A stretch of DNA of 64,000 bases, taken from contig NC_058499.1 of NCBI RefSeq assembly GCF_020382885.2, positions 7,115,872 through 7,179,871 of the forward strand, written 5' to 3'. Shown in pieces: positions 38,131 through 51,500 of this stretch. The number at the start of each line of letters is the position of its first letter. The first letter of the stretch is position 1. Made by a program: the position numbers and the translations under genes. This stretch comes from Scatophagus argus. Lineage: Eukaryota; Chordata; Actinopteri; Scatophagidae. Under the pieces are notes generated by a model, which saw only the letters and a list, made by a program, of their open reading frames with translations, was not told the DNA's origin and made no database searches.

Positions 38131-41100
38131 TTATGTGTCCTTGACGCCCCTCTGTGGTGATGATCTCTCTGATTTTGCATCAGTGTGATTCTGTGATGGT
38201 TCCTCCTCTTCCTGAGCGAGACCTCGGGCCATGAGCTCATCCATTGGGGAGCGAGTGCTATGAACCTCCTTCTCCTTACAGTTCCTCCATTTCATTCTGC
38301 GGTTCTGGAACCAGATCTTCACCTAAGTAGCAGCAGGACAGTGCAGAAGAATTTTAGTTCAATTTGTGTAGTTTGTTCCTTTTTTGGCTTAATGTCTTTT
38401 TTGGCCATTTATACTCAATTACCTGTGACTCCTTGAGACTCAGATCAGCTGCCAGTTTGTTGCGGTCTGTCTTGCTGATGTATTTCTGTCTCCGAAAAGT
38501 TCTTTCCAGCTCCTTCCGTTGCTCTTCAGAGAACACAGCTCTCCTAAGGATCCCTCTGCGTGATTTAGGACTTATATCTGTGGACCACATTCGAAAGTTT
38601 GGTCCCTCTGAAACATAAATTAGTAAAAAAAAACATACATCGTTATCAATTCGTTCACCCAGGCTACATTTTGACATGGGCCATTGATTAGGTATTGTCA
38701 TTGGTGGACTGTGAACATAACTGTAAGAAAAAAGTAACTTAATTGGTAACGGGATAGAGAGGTTACAAGTACCAGACACAGGAAAACAGTGGACTGAGAT
38801 CAAACAACATTCGGTAGCTGAGCTGCTATACAAAATTAATTTAAAGGTACAAAATCCAACTCTTTCTGCAATCAATATGCATACTTTGCCAACCTTACAC
38901 TTCCTACCTTTTCAATCCAACATCATGCTAGTTTTTGTCACACTCACTTTATCATTCACTTTTGATTTCTTTTTTCTGTTTGTCCAATTTAACAAACTGG
39001 GGGTGACTAAACAGAATAGAAAGCCTCTTCAACTGAGAAAAAAAGGGATTTGATGAACTGTGAGGAGCAATCCCACGCTACTTCACTCACAGGTGCACAC
39101 ACAACAAAAGTCAAGTGGAACAATTTATCCAATCCATTCAGTGTTGCCTTTTTAATCTGTACGACAAATCTGCACATAGACCACCTCTAGGGAGCACATA
39201 ACAGGTTTGGACATGCTTCTCACTTCTCTATTGGGACTCAATGGCTTTCGCTTAAATAGCTGATTACCAGGTCATTCCTGGGCAACGTGTGTGTCTACTC
39301 TAGTGGGCCAACTATAGAGCCCTGTGGGACACCAACAATAGAGCTGTTCAATGGAAATGCCATTACTCGATGGCTCACTGGCCCAACACTAAATCTTTTC
39401 ACTTGCAGGTATGAAGGCAGTTTGTATGTGAAGATGAGCTCGAATAAGTCTATAAAAGTCACTTTCATTGAATGCTTTATGTCCTAGTCAAGAAGTTTCC
39501 AATGGGCAGGAATGAGAGTTGAAGGACAGGAGAAAGGAGGGGGGCTGGCAAACCAAGCTCTTTAGCCACACAATGGCTGGGGGATGTTCCTGGTCCAGCC
39601 CTCTTCTGTAGAGAAGTGGACAAGTTTTTTGTGCTAAGCAGAGTTCATTGCTGCAGTGAAAAATTGCAGTGAGGTCGCGTGTGGATGGTGGAGTGAAAGT
39701 GCCAATTGGTCACGGCCAGACTTGGCATTGTTGTGTTGCTGGGCACTGTGGGAAAGTGTCAGCCTACTAAGAGGACATGTGGGATGAGGACTTTTTTGAT
39801 TTGTGCTATTTTTCACAACATTGGACAAGCATCACAGGTTCCAGCAACTAATAGCTTCCAATGGGGACAATACCAAAATATGACAACTAGTGTTAATTAA
39901 TATTACAAGAGTATAATATTCCGCACAAACTTAGATGGCATGAAATTAAACATTTGATGCACAATTCAGAGGAAAATTACTTTACGAAAACGTGTCAGGT
40001 GCAGTTAAGGGTTTCTCTGATTTCAAATTTTATGTGGTCTGAAAATTTAACTCGAAGATGTTGGGATTCAGAAGTTATTCAGTTGTTCGAGGTTGTTAAT
40101 GTGCTGAGGAAATACTAAGCTAGTGCTGAACAGTCTGTCTTATTCAGCAGTAAGAATCCACACCTGGTAATTATAATCTTAATATGACAGAAGACAAGAT
40201 GTTTATTAGCTCTGCATATTTGCACTGCTAAAAGTGTGTATTTGCAAGAACAAAACAGGGGGCCCCAGGGGCTCTTAAAAGCCTCGCAACCCACCCCTCT
40301 TCCCCATCCTAAACAGCCGTGAATGGTTATGAATAGAGCTGTGCAGAGTTGAGCGGAGAATTAGCTCTTTGGCGTTGCATCAGTAATTAGCTGTGGAGAG
40401 CATGAGAGACCCTACTGCTAATGCTTAGAGAGTAGCTGAGGCATTGCTGATGAGGCATAAAACACTCACTGGAGAAGACTGGAGGGGGGCTGGACCCACC
40501 GCAGCATGCCAGCAGATACTGTGGGCTCCGCAGGAAAACGTTGTTCAGTACACCTGAAAAGACAGATACGAACAGTCAGTTATGGTGATGTAGTACCCAG
40601 GTGAGACAGGTATGATCCACAAAGGACTATAGCTGAGTCTGCACTTGGAGTCGTACCTTGTCTACTCCCGATAGTGCTGGGCTTTAGGTAATGAATACAG
40701 TTTTTGTTTTTTGTAGTTTTAACAGCTAAGTTTTAAGTGACATCTACCCATCTAATAGATGAAAACCATATATATATACAATACTATAATACTAATTAAG
40801 CTTTTAAATTAAACAGTTCAGAAATGATATTCTCTTAATGAACATGTCCTAATTAAAAAAAATAATTAATATTTTAATTAATTAATTAATTAATTAATTA
40901 ATTAATTAATTAATTAATATGGGGTTGGCATTATGCTGGCATAGGTTTTTAAAAATTTCATTATAAACTTTGGATTTTTCTTTTCAGTTGTTGTTATTTC
41001 TCATCATAACCCTTTGATTTGTTGTGAAAATTAGTTGTTACTTATTTTCTTTTATTGTAATCATATTAACATATAATATATGAATTGATATTTTCTACGG

Positions 41101-41963
41101 TATGTTTTATATTAAATGTAATTAGATTTTGTTAAATTTTTAAGTATAGAATCATTTCAAAAAACACATTTCACTAAATTTTTACCGATTGCCCCACCCA
41201 GCATATAAGTGGCTCACACAGGCTTGTATTAACCTTTGAAAATATAGTTTATTTCATTTTAAAAGAAGCCTAGTTTAAGAAGTTTTTCTCTGCTTTGGTA
41301 ATATACAATAATATGAGCAAGCAGTTGTAAACAACAAAATTTTAATGGCAAATAGTCTTTCTTGAGCAAATGATTTTATACAAATAAAAAATCATATACA
41401 TTTAAAAAAAAATCATATGATATATAATCGTATATTGTCACACAAAGATTCACATAAACTACACAAGTTAAATCTGCATGAGTGAAACTTCAAACCAGTG
41501 ACTAATTTCCACCCTAAAAATGGAGAATGTTTGAAACTTAGTATTTCTCCTTTACATGACTCTAGCAGATTAGAAAGAAGACAGAAAAAACAAAACTTTC
41601 TGTGGCATCATTTGACAACCCTTGACATAATCTAAATGTGGTATATTTTGTTTAAAAGGGCTGCTTGTAAAAATAAATCTGTTTACCTGAGTGCGGCAGA
41701 AGTGGTCCAGCTAAATCTTTCACCTGCTGCGGACTGTGGGCCTGACTTTGGTAGGCTCCATGCCCAGATCCCCAGCTTCTTCTTGTGTGTTCAGATGCTG
41801 CTAGTCTCAGGTGTACACCTACTGTCCCTTCTGGATGTGCTGAAGGCGTCTGTGACTGCAGCAAATTGTCAATAAGAAAACTCTTTCCCGAGTTCCCAAA
41901 GCCTGGTAAAGCAGGAGGAGAGCCAGCCATATTCCTCCTGGTGCAGCTCTGAACTGAGACCAT
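38131..41963 (-). CDS. dbx2: Developing brain homeobox 2, complete
   Basis: Homeodomain transcription factor of the DBX family, which helps set the identity of interneuron progenitors in the ventral and intermediate neural tube. Exons on the minus strand are 41963-41687, 40553-40470, 38607-38423 and 38322-38131; phases agree and the product has 245 residues. An N-terminal block with GFGNSGKSFLIDNLL matches the conserved DBX N-terminus (Eh1-like repressor region). Exon 2 encodes YLLACCGGSS, close to the human ACCGGS block. The homeodomain spans about 139-198, begins GILRRAVFSEEQRKELE and has helix 3 VKIWFQNRRMKWRNCK with Gln at position 50. The tail after the homeodomain is about 47 residues, much shorter than in human DBX2 (339 residues in total). 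The start is ATG at 41963; a second in-frame ATG at 41930 also has a good context. DBX1 is excluded by the N-terminus. Confidence 0.92.
38608..40469. other. Intron 2 of dbx2
   Basis: About 1.9 kb with no exon or repeat family recognised. Confidence 0.5.
40875..40918. repeat. TTAA tetranucleotide microsatellite
   Basis: Uninterrupted (TTAA)n of about eleven units in dbx2 intron 1, in a broad AT-rich stretch (about 40730-41160). Confidence 0.9.
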
Positions 41964-43112
41964 CCTGTTCACACAGTGACCCGATCACTTGAGTTCCCTC
42001 TTCAGCAGTCACAGCTCAGTGACACTAAATTCTCCTTTAATCCCTTCTCGAGTGACCAGGCCAACTTCATTAAACTCTGAGGAAAACAAAAGTTTTCTGC
42101 TCTTCCTCTTTCGGGCCTGCACTTTGCTACAGGGCTGTGTCGTGATTGGCTGAGAGGCTCTAATGTGCTTCTCAATTCAGATAAGGCTGGGGTCCTTTCG
42201 AGAGTGGCAGAAGGTGGGTCTGGCTCATTCATTATGTCAACTAGCCTATTAAATGATAGACACCAGAGACAATGAACTGCTGGCCAAAGTTTAACATGCA
42301 CCAAACAGTCTTCTCCAGTAGTAAATAGTTTTCTCTTTTCTCCAGCCTCCCATTGTGCCTCATACAAACCCCTCAGCGGTTCATTTGCAATGTGCTTTTT
42401 TTCTGATTCATTTCACAAACATTGCTCAGTGAGGGTTTTCCTGATTGCAAAATTTGTCAAAAACAGGTCTCTTTAGTGTGAATAAATGTGAGTTGTAAAA
42501 TAATGTAATCAAATTCTAATATAAGGCATTTCCTCTTGAAAAGTCATGAGAAAAGTGCAAGAGGCTGTTGAAAAAAGAAAACTTTTTTTTTCTTACGGAC
42601 AACATCACCTGTCTTTTGTTATATCTTTATAAATTAAAGTTTGTTTTTATTTTAATAGATTTTGTTTTTGCATGATAAGAATTAAAGTAAGAGTAGATTA
42701 AGAATTGTATTAGTTGTTCAGTGACCTTCTGCTTGTAGTCTTATTTTAAAATCTTAAATTGGATCATTTTGCACTTTTTTGACATAACGCCTCTGAAAAA
42801 GAGATTTTTCATGTGAGTTTCTACATCCCTGATTCTTTAGGTCAACACTGAAAAGTCCACGTGGCTCCAAAGGTAGTACCATTTATTCAGTTCTGGTCTT
42901 TTGTGTAACAGGGTTGCAACTTTAAACCATAAATACCCAAACACATACACATATGCATGTAGTGATGTTTTTGTACAAACACGTCCGATTAGAGGCTTGT
43001 GTAACCTTTCACACTGCAACTAATGATCCTCAACATCATAATAGATAGTCCAACAAGAGGGGCTCAGACCCGGATTTTAGGCACAGTAAACAGGCATATC
43101 CACGCTGGTTGG

Positions 43113-43139
<27 letters not shown>
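43113..43139. repeat. GT microsatellite
   Basis: (GT)13-14 in the dbx2-nell2 intergenic region, followed by a short G-rich run. Confidence 0.9.
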
Positions 43140-43145
<6 letters not shown>

Positions 43146-46100
43146 AGGGTGTGGGGGGGGGTTGACACAGAGCTCCACTCTGCACGTGTAGATACCTCAT
43201 GCTGAGCATGGAAATTGGCCCAGACAGCTCAGCCTATTGTGTGATGGCCAGGGAGCCAAAGGTTGCTTGTAATCAAATTTGAGGTTTTATTCCTCAGACT
43301 GGTGGAGAAGAAGGCATAGCGCTCTGTCACATGATGAGTGTTAGCAAGTCTGTGTGTACTATCTACTTTTGTGTAGTGAGAGTGTGTTAACATGTTCAGC
43401 ATAGGCCAGTGGCTGCGATAGTCCCCCAAGGCTTTTTGTTTGCTGGAGAGTCGTTTGTTTGTGTGACACAAGGAGAAAACATAAGGGAAACCCAGACTGC
43501 TCTCCAGTGCTGTTATTAACTCCATACTTTGAAAGGACCCTTATTGTGGTGAAGATATGTTTTATGTCATTTGTGCAGTTTATTCCTACACTCACACTTT
43601 TTTTCCATTTAAAGTAGCCTTTCAGCAACGAATGAGAATCAGTGGCAATTTAAAAAACATGTTACAAGCACCTTCAACCCAACAACACTACTGAAAGCGT
43701 CATGTATTTTTTTTAAAAGCATATATTTCTCCACCTTCACTGGCATCTTAGTTAGAACACACAAATTTATACACTTTTTAAAAGGCATCGCTAAGAGCGT
43801 ATCATCATTAAGATTCACCACTTCGTAATTAGACAGATTCCAATAGAGCTCTCCAAGAGAGGGAGGTATAATTAGGCTATTCTTAAACAGGAGGTCTTGG
43901 AAACACCCTGGAGCAAGTTCATGTGAATTTATTTGATGTCCATTTCTTTTTAGAAATGGAGGGAAAAAAACAGGGGTCCCTTCATTCAGAATCCTCACAA
44001 TGGCCCTGTTGAAAGCTAGCACTCTGCAGACGGGCTGAGATCCCTATTCTGTCCTTTTTAACCCCACTAAAGCTCTTAAAAAGATACCGGCCCATTGCAC
44101 ACGCAATTGATATTCCACCACTCGAACTTAATATCGTGAATGGAGGGCCAGGCTCTATGAATCAGGAAGACAATGCGCTTAGCTTAGCAGCAAACTGGCA
44201 CTTTGTGTGCAGTGTCTGTGCCCCAGAGGAGGAAGTTTCTAATGTGAGCCTCACAATTGTGTGTCTATAGAGTTCTAATGAGCTTCAGTATGCTGAGTGA
44301 ATGGCTGTGGGCCATTCACGATGAGGGCCCAATGAGCCAGCTCACTGCACACATTCACAATAGGATCCAGGGGGAATGGGAGTGGCTGTGTGGAGCAACT
44401 GCACCACATGGACAATCTAGAAAAGATCAACATTCGTGTAATCATGTTGCGACGTAAAAGTATGTAAACCGGTCACATTTTAGAAACACATTTTTCTTTT
44501 TCAGTCTCAGCCCTCCTTTCATGCTATGCTAGCACTTTTTTCTCACCCAAACAGGAAGCCTTTGCACAGCAGAATCCAAAGTTGCTAAATGCTATAATGT
44601 TAGCTTGTTCGAAAGCCTGCCCAGTCACACTTGGCGGGGGGCTTGTGTAGTAGTAAAGTCAAGAAGAAGAAAGAAAAAAAGTACATCAGCACATGGCCCT
44701 TGGAGCATGTAGAATGCACATCTGTAGCTTTTCAGATGATTGATTAAGAGAGGATTATTTTGGCAGTTAATTGGCTGGTTAACATTGTAAAACTTGTGAC
44801 GCAGCATCAATAAAAGCTGCACATCATTATGAGCTCTCCATAGCTGCTACTACTGTTCTGTCAGTTGGAAAGAGCTTATCCAGACAGATATTTTACCTGC
44901 TGACAAAAGCCCAGTAATATTACATGGTTCATGGTTGGTCCTTATCTCATGTCAGACATGGTAGAAAGCAGTAAGTATCAGCCTGGAGTCACACCATCTC
45001 TAATATCCAAATATAATGTAAGTACAAACAGAAGTCATTATCAGCGGGGAAGATAAACGCTTTCTTTGCCCCACCAGTCATTTATCCTTTGAGGGAGTAA
45101 GTGGTCAATCTCTTTTGTCTCAGCCATTATCTTCTCCCTGGAGCAACTTGGTGTAGCCCATATCTCAGGTCATCAAGTTTGTAGGCCTGAGATAGTCCAA
45201 GAGTGACACTGTCTGTTGTACCTCAGTACTGCTACACTCTGATATGGTTCTGCAATCCACCACCATGCACACAAGATGGCACTGACAGAATGAGAACCGT
45301 CTGTATTTCAGCGGAGGGAATGAAATGGGAACAAAATCTTTTTGCTTTGTATACATTTTTAGTGCAATATTATTATGCTTATTTTTGAATGTATTGTTGT
45401 CATTGTTGTTAAGTTGTTGCAGTCCCTCCCTCAGAACAAGAGCATCAAATATATCTGAAAATACAACTTACTGTTGGCAGCTTTACTTAATCATACTTTA
45501 AAGTTATTGTAAAAGTCAACATGGTACGACTGAATATTGAATAAACACATTATTAAGCAAGCAGACTTAATGAATCATCGGAGCGGACAGTTTTCAATAT
45601 GGCTTATGAATGTGAGATTTGAAAGACAGGCGAGGTGAATATGAATAGAGTTATGAAACGACTGAGTCCCTGGAGAGCCCTGTGGGAAGTGCAGTGACAG
45701 TTTTTCTGCAGTTAATTCAAATCTTGACGATTCCCCCCTTTTCTCTGGAATTTGCGTGTCTTTATGGTGGCATTACGAGCAAAGCGAGTAAGACCCTGAG
45801 AGCCGTGCAATGCATCACCCACCTGGATCTTTTAGAGATGAACAAAGGGACTTTCGCTGTTCCTCTGCCCTTGCCTTGAGAGATCTGATATGTGTGTGCG
45901 TGTGTTTGTGTGTGCACAGCAGGGTAGTAGGTGTGCGTTGCCTTTATTACTTTTCATTCTTGGCTGGGCTCATGCTTTAATGACTCTTATTTTCCTGATG
46001 GCACTTTAGGAAATGACAACTTGTGGGCAATAGCAAGTAATTACATTTCCTGTGTCTGCACCCAGAAGAAATCTAGTATTGTTAATAATGAATAGAGGAG

Positions 46101-47084
46101 AATTGGAGGCCCTCTCGCACAGCTGATGTGACACTCTGCCACTGCATGGAGAGCCAGTGCCTGCCTTTGTTTTACTGACAATAGCCACCTATTAGCTGCA
46201 CACTGTGGACCTATGAACAAGCTATCAGAAAGGTGGTATTCGTCAAAACATTTGCTTTGCATGTGTCACAATCAAACACAACATGTAATTTGCATGAGTG
46301 TAAACTGTATCGAAGGGGAGGCAGAGTGAAATGAGCACCACACAGGATATGAAACTGTCCATATAATCATCCCTTCTAACCCGTATGTGTTTGGCTACTT
46401 TAACAGACCAGCACAGCCCCCCAAAAAAGACTTGTCCAGTAATCCAGGGATTCATTGGAGTTTGTTCTCGACTTGGGATCACCTCTGAACAGGCGGTTGC
46501 AAAAAAGGCTTCATTTCATGTCCATCTGGCGGGACATTTATTAGGATTCAGGGGAAATAAAACTGTATCCTGCTCTTTAAAAAAACCAAACAATTATCAC
46601 CAGCATGGCGTGGCCACTGATGAAACAGTTAGCTTTCAACACGGTAATTGGTCCCATGGATGAAGAAGATGCAAGACGAATAAACAAATATTCAAAGCAC
46701 AAAGCATCTGTGCTCTATAAAAAGGCATTAACAGGACTGAGTCACACAGACAGCCAAGCACTCCATTTTAATTTATTTTCATACCGCCTGCCAAAAAGCC
46801 AAACTTTACTGTATGACTGAACTAATTGAAAGAGTGAAACTCCATTCTTCCAGGCGGCCATAACTCTGATCATAGGGCCCTCTGTTAAACTTAACTTAAA
46901 CTGCTTTCAGACAGTTGGTATTTTTTTGTTGTTGGCCATCTGTGTCAACCTGGGAGGCTCCAGCACCACTGATCTGCTGCTCATAATGGCGTCCTGACAT
47001 CCCTTCTCAGTCAGTTTCACATCAGGTTACACTTTCATTCATGAGACTCGAGGCTTTTCTGATTGGTGTGGGACTAGAAAAGTG

Positions 47085-47235
47085 ACATTGAATTTTGGCA
47101 TCTAAAAGAAAATTTTGGCATCGAAAACAAAATCAGGACTTGAAACAGAAACACTGGCATTGAAACACTTGTAAAATAAAAAAAAAGTTGTTATGCTGAT
47201 ACAAGTACTGGCACTGAAAATTAAAACACAGGCCT
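47085..47235. repeat. Short degenerate direct repeats
   Basis: Variants of TTTTGGCATC[TG]AAAA and CTGGCA[TC]TGAAA recur several times over 150 bases. They may be a decayed minisatellite. Confidence 0.35.
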
Positions 47236-47966
47236 TAAAATGTTACAATCTCCAAATATTATTATTTTATCTGGATATATTTTGCGTTATCTTGTCTTCT
47301 TCAAAGTCAATCTCCAGATTTTTTTGTCTTCATGTCTGTCTTTCTGCAGTGACAGTGAAGGGCGTAAACTGTCAGCTGATCTGTCTCTTGTTAATTCCTG
47401 TTTATTTTTTAATTTATTTCAGTTTGTCACTCCCCACCTGTAAACTGGCTTGTGCCCGTGATGTGTTTGTAACAGAGGCAAGAGAGGAAAACAGAACGCA
47501 GAAACACAAGATGTGCCTTTGAGGTGAGCACCAAGACGCTGAATTAGTCGAGCAACACTCACGTAACAATATTGTTGGCAGCATGTCGTATGTTTTATTA
47601 AACTTGTTATTTCAGGCTTGGTGTGACCAGAGGAAAAACGCTTGTATAACTTGGGTGGCAGCAGACTTTTCCATCTCTAGATGGGACCCTGAGGTCTTCT
47701 TCTGGACGGCCTTTAAAAATGGAGCTGGTTATTCATATCGTCAATCAATATGTCTGGATTGGCATGTTTGATATCTTGGGCCAAGTCAAATTTATAATAT
47801 ATTTTATTATATGTCTTTTTCACAGCGAGTATGCAGCAAGTTCAAAGTAAGGTGGGTGGATTTTTGGTCATTTAATGCTTATTTAACATTAACATGACCT
47901 TTAACCAGAAGCTATCTTTCCTGTCAAGAATGAAGTTGCTCTGTTGATGTTGACATGTTGCTTTTG

Positions 47967-47967
47967 T

Positions 47968-47999
<32 letters not shown>
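47967..47999. repeat. T21-A12 homopolymer tract
   Basis: A run of 21 T joined directly to a run of 12 A, about 530 bases upstream of the nell2 ATG. It is self-complementary at the junction. Length may be affected by sequencing error. Confidence 0.8.
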
Positions 48000-48060
48000 C
48001 AACACTCGTAGTTGCAATCACTAAAGATCCCATTTTAGATTCATCAAAAGATTTCTCACT

Positions 48061-48525
48061 CCGGCCACAAGGGGGCTTCATTGTCCCTCTTTCTCTCTCG
48101 CTCTCACACACTCCTCGACAGCCTCCACCCCTCCTTCGCCACCCCTTCCTCCTCCTCCTCCCTCCTCCTTCAGCGGTCGCAGCTCTCAGTCGGAGCGTCT
48201 GTTCAGCTGGTGAGGCAGCGGCACCTCGCTTTGTGCGTCCTCCTCTGTTGCCCACCTGTGCCGCGGATGGTGCCGATGGTGGAGACCTTGCGTCACGTGG
48301 AATAATTTGCGCTCTGTTATATGTTTTTTCTTCTATCCGGATTGTGCTTATTTTTGCATCACTGGGCATCTGAAGTTGTGATGATGCCTCCGCTCAGCAT
48401 TTGGGATTGGTAATCGCCTTCTGCGAGAGGCTGATATATCATTCGCGTGTGACTGAACAACACAGTCTCTCGGAAGTGGACAAAACATGGACTAATTTTA
48501 TTTCATTTTTTTTTATACATTCACA
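48061..48525 (+). promoter_or_regulatory. nell2 promoter region and 5' UTR, approximate
   Basis: The segment 48060-48300 is pyrimidine-rich and has more GC and CpG than its surroundings, as expected around a transcription start. It ends at the nell2 ATG. No single start site or TATA box could be fixed. Confidence 0.35.
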
Positions 48526-51500
48526 ATGGGATTATTACAGCTATTTCTGGTTCTCAGCATATTTTGCGCATCCTCAGGTAGGACCCGGGGCTGTCACTGA
48601 TTGTACAGTAACCATCTCTTGCAACATGTAGCACGTACAGTGAGACAGGTGTAATTGAATTATGGGTTGTTCTGGATAATTTGCTCCTGAGACTTCTCAC
48701 AAATAAACAGATCTACCCGATCCAGCATCTTGTGCACAGTACAGTAACCTTCCATCTCTCTCTCTCTCTCCCACACACACACACACACACCAGCAGGATT
48801 TTTTTTTTCTAGCATCACAGGTGTCCTTGTCTGCTAATAACAATGACAATCTTGTTTCTGTGTTTGCAAAATTAGTTGTAGGTTTTGGGGTCGACCCTGC
48901 CCTGCGCATCAGCGTGTTTGATGAACTGATGCTTGGAGAAGGTTTTGATGGAGTTGCTCAGGTCCAGGGCTTCCACAGCGAGTCTAGAGCTTTCCACTTC
49001 AAAGGTACAGTAACACACACTCCTTGAATGTTTGTCTACAGATGGAAGATAAAGTCCAGGCGAGGCAGGATGTGAAGCAATGCTGACCCAACTGCTTTCC
49101 ATGAAGACTTGTTGTCCTAAGCGTTGCTGTCCTTTTATTATTTTGTTTAAACAACTTGTAAGACTAACAGGATGCTGCCCAGTAATGCACAGAAAAGCTC
49201 CTCTATTGAGATGTTTGACGTGGACCTTTTAGTGAAAATGTCAGATCATCTGATAATATGGTAGTTTATATGATTTTCTAGCACGACTGCGTAAGAGAGT
49301 GGCAGCCGCAGCATACAGTGGATTTGCGTTGTCCCCTCTGTAGTTGGACTGAGTTTGGGGGCCCTCAGACTGCCACCTGCCTGAACAATAGGCAGTGTTT
49401 GGTCCCTGTGAAAAAGTGGGGTGAGCAGGGTGAGCGGAGCTGGGGGGTGGGGTGGGGTAGGATGGGTGAATCATAGAGAGACTGAGCATAATCAGATTAG
49501 GCAGGGACAAAACCTCGTGTTCACGGAGATGTATGATGTGGGGTGAAGTGGGCCCCTTGCTAGAATCTACTCGTTATACAGTGATCTTGGGGAGCGTGGA
49601 ATCAGTCTGAAGGTTTCCTCTAAGCAAAATATGAATGGGTAGGAGCGTGAGTCAGATATCCGTGTTGTCATTGTGTGGACTAAATACGTTATCTGTGGAA
49701 TTTAGTAAATGGCACTGAGCGATGGAGTTGTCAAAGCTGCAGTCGTGCTTGACTTTTGTGTGCACTATCTTGCCACTCTTACATCTTTGTCATTTGATGT
49801 TACAATCATTATGAGACAGCTAACAGCCCAATCACAGGGATGGAGATGTCTATCATAACCCAGCCAAAAGTAGCAACAGAGGAAATTGCTTTTGGCTCCC
49901 AGATCAGCGGCAAAACCAAAGACGTGGCAACATTCGTGTCTTCACAAGGAGGATCTCGACACGGATCGCATATTGTAGTGACAGTGTTGTTTTGGGAAAG
50001 AGAAACACCACAATCATTTGTCGACATTTTCCTTCTTCCCTTCTCCTCGCCGATATCTTCTAATCTCCCTGCACAGCCGCTGAGACAGCAGCACTTCTGC
50101 GTGGAGCAGCAACTCCAGCATATCTGTGAAGGCAGGCCATTTGATGTCCTCTGTGTAGACAACACTCAGAAGTGCTTTACCCAGGCAGGTAGCAAGAGGG
50201 AGGGAGAGAGAGACTACAAGACAGAGTTGGAGGGTGAGAGTGAGAGAGAACAAGAGAAGCAAAGACAGTTACAGAAAGAAGCTCCAGCAGCTTTTGTCGC
50301 AAAATGAAAAACACGACTGGCACCACTCTGTCATTACGCTTTTCTTTCTCTGCATTACCTTTGCTAAGTACATTCAGTTACCCAAGCACTGAAGGCAGCG
50401 GTACGTTATTTATGGCGGAGCTCGCCTCCATTCTTCACTTGGGATGTCTATGTTAAGTCAGTTGATGTTAGATGAGGAGGAGGCAGGGAGAGGCGTACCG
50501 GAAAAAGCAGACCTGGGCCTCTGCTTGTTTGTGAACAGAAATAGACAGGGAGAGGCGCATACTGTAGAGATCCAGAAAGAGTGAGGTAGATAGAGAGAAG
50601 GAAGCGGAGATAGAAAGAGGATAAGAAAGAAAGGAGGAGAGAGAGAGAGAGAAACAGGGAGCAGAGCTGTCAGCCAGCTGTTTGATATACTGTGCTGATT
50701 CCACATGTATGGATGCTTGGCTGGCTGGGACCAGCAGACAGGCCCACGGTGACATTCCGACGCTCATTAGATAGCAGGCAGAACATATCCATGGCTGTCC
50801 CCTCCACTGCCTGCCTGCCCGAAGGGAAGGCTGTTATCTCTCAGAGCTGGGTGGAGGCAGGAGGAGGGATAGCTGCTGAGAGCTGAAAGAGAAGGAGCAG
50901 TGTAATTCACAGTGCAGCTCTGTGTGTATGTGCATGTGTGCAAACAAGCAATTGAGGTGTTCACATGGCGCACACTTTATCTTTGTATCTTTGTGTCTGC
51001 CAAAGTGTGTTTTTTGTGTCTGAGAAAGAGCAGAGCAGCGAGCAGTGGGGGGATTGCTGTTTAGCGCACCCCTGCTGATGCTTTTGAAGGTAGCTGTCAG
51101 CGCTACATTGCATGGTATTAGGAGAGGTGGACCTCAGGGATGGGCATAATAGAGAGAGAGAGAAAAGCCCCCGGGCTGCCGTCCTCTAATGTCCTGATGC
51201 CAGGTGATACTCAGCCACGCCACAAAACCAGCACATCATTAGCACATCCCCCCCCACAGTTTTTAATATCTCGACATCCAGATATCTATCTGTCTCTATA
51301 TAAACAAGCACAGGGGCCACACCCAGAAGCACTCCCTTCCCCCAACGCACATGCACCCACACGCTGTCTCCCTCCCTGGCTACAAGCGTACTGACCAAAC
51401 TCATTCAAAGTGCAAACAACACAATTGCTAGAAGCATCCTTTCTGCTGCAGTGCAAGACTCCCCTGTAATTGTATCTGTGTGTGTGTGTGTGTGTGTGTG

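Larger units (their letters stand above)
41964..48060. other. Intergenic between the divergent genes dbx2 and nell2
   Basis: About 6 kb without a recognised exon, RNA gene or clear transposon. It holds a GT microsatellite (43113-43139), a G run just after it, and a T21-A12 tract at 47967-47999. The stretches 44041-44450, 45540-45860 and 46430-46800 have a balanced, non-repetitive composition that could fit regulatory elements, but this cannot be shown here. Confidence 0.4.

Noticed and set aside
41964..41972. Extending dbx2 three codons upstream to 41972
   Set aside because: The codon there is GTG, not ATG, on the minus strand. The first ATG in frame is at 41963.
48697..49102. Open frames on the minus strand over nell2 exon 2
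   Set aside because: They are antisense to a conserved exon and have no splice-consistent neighbours.
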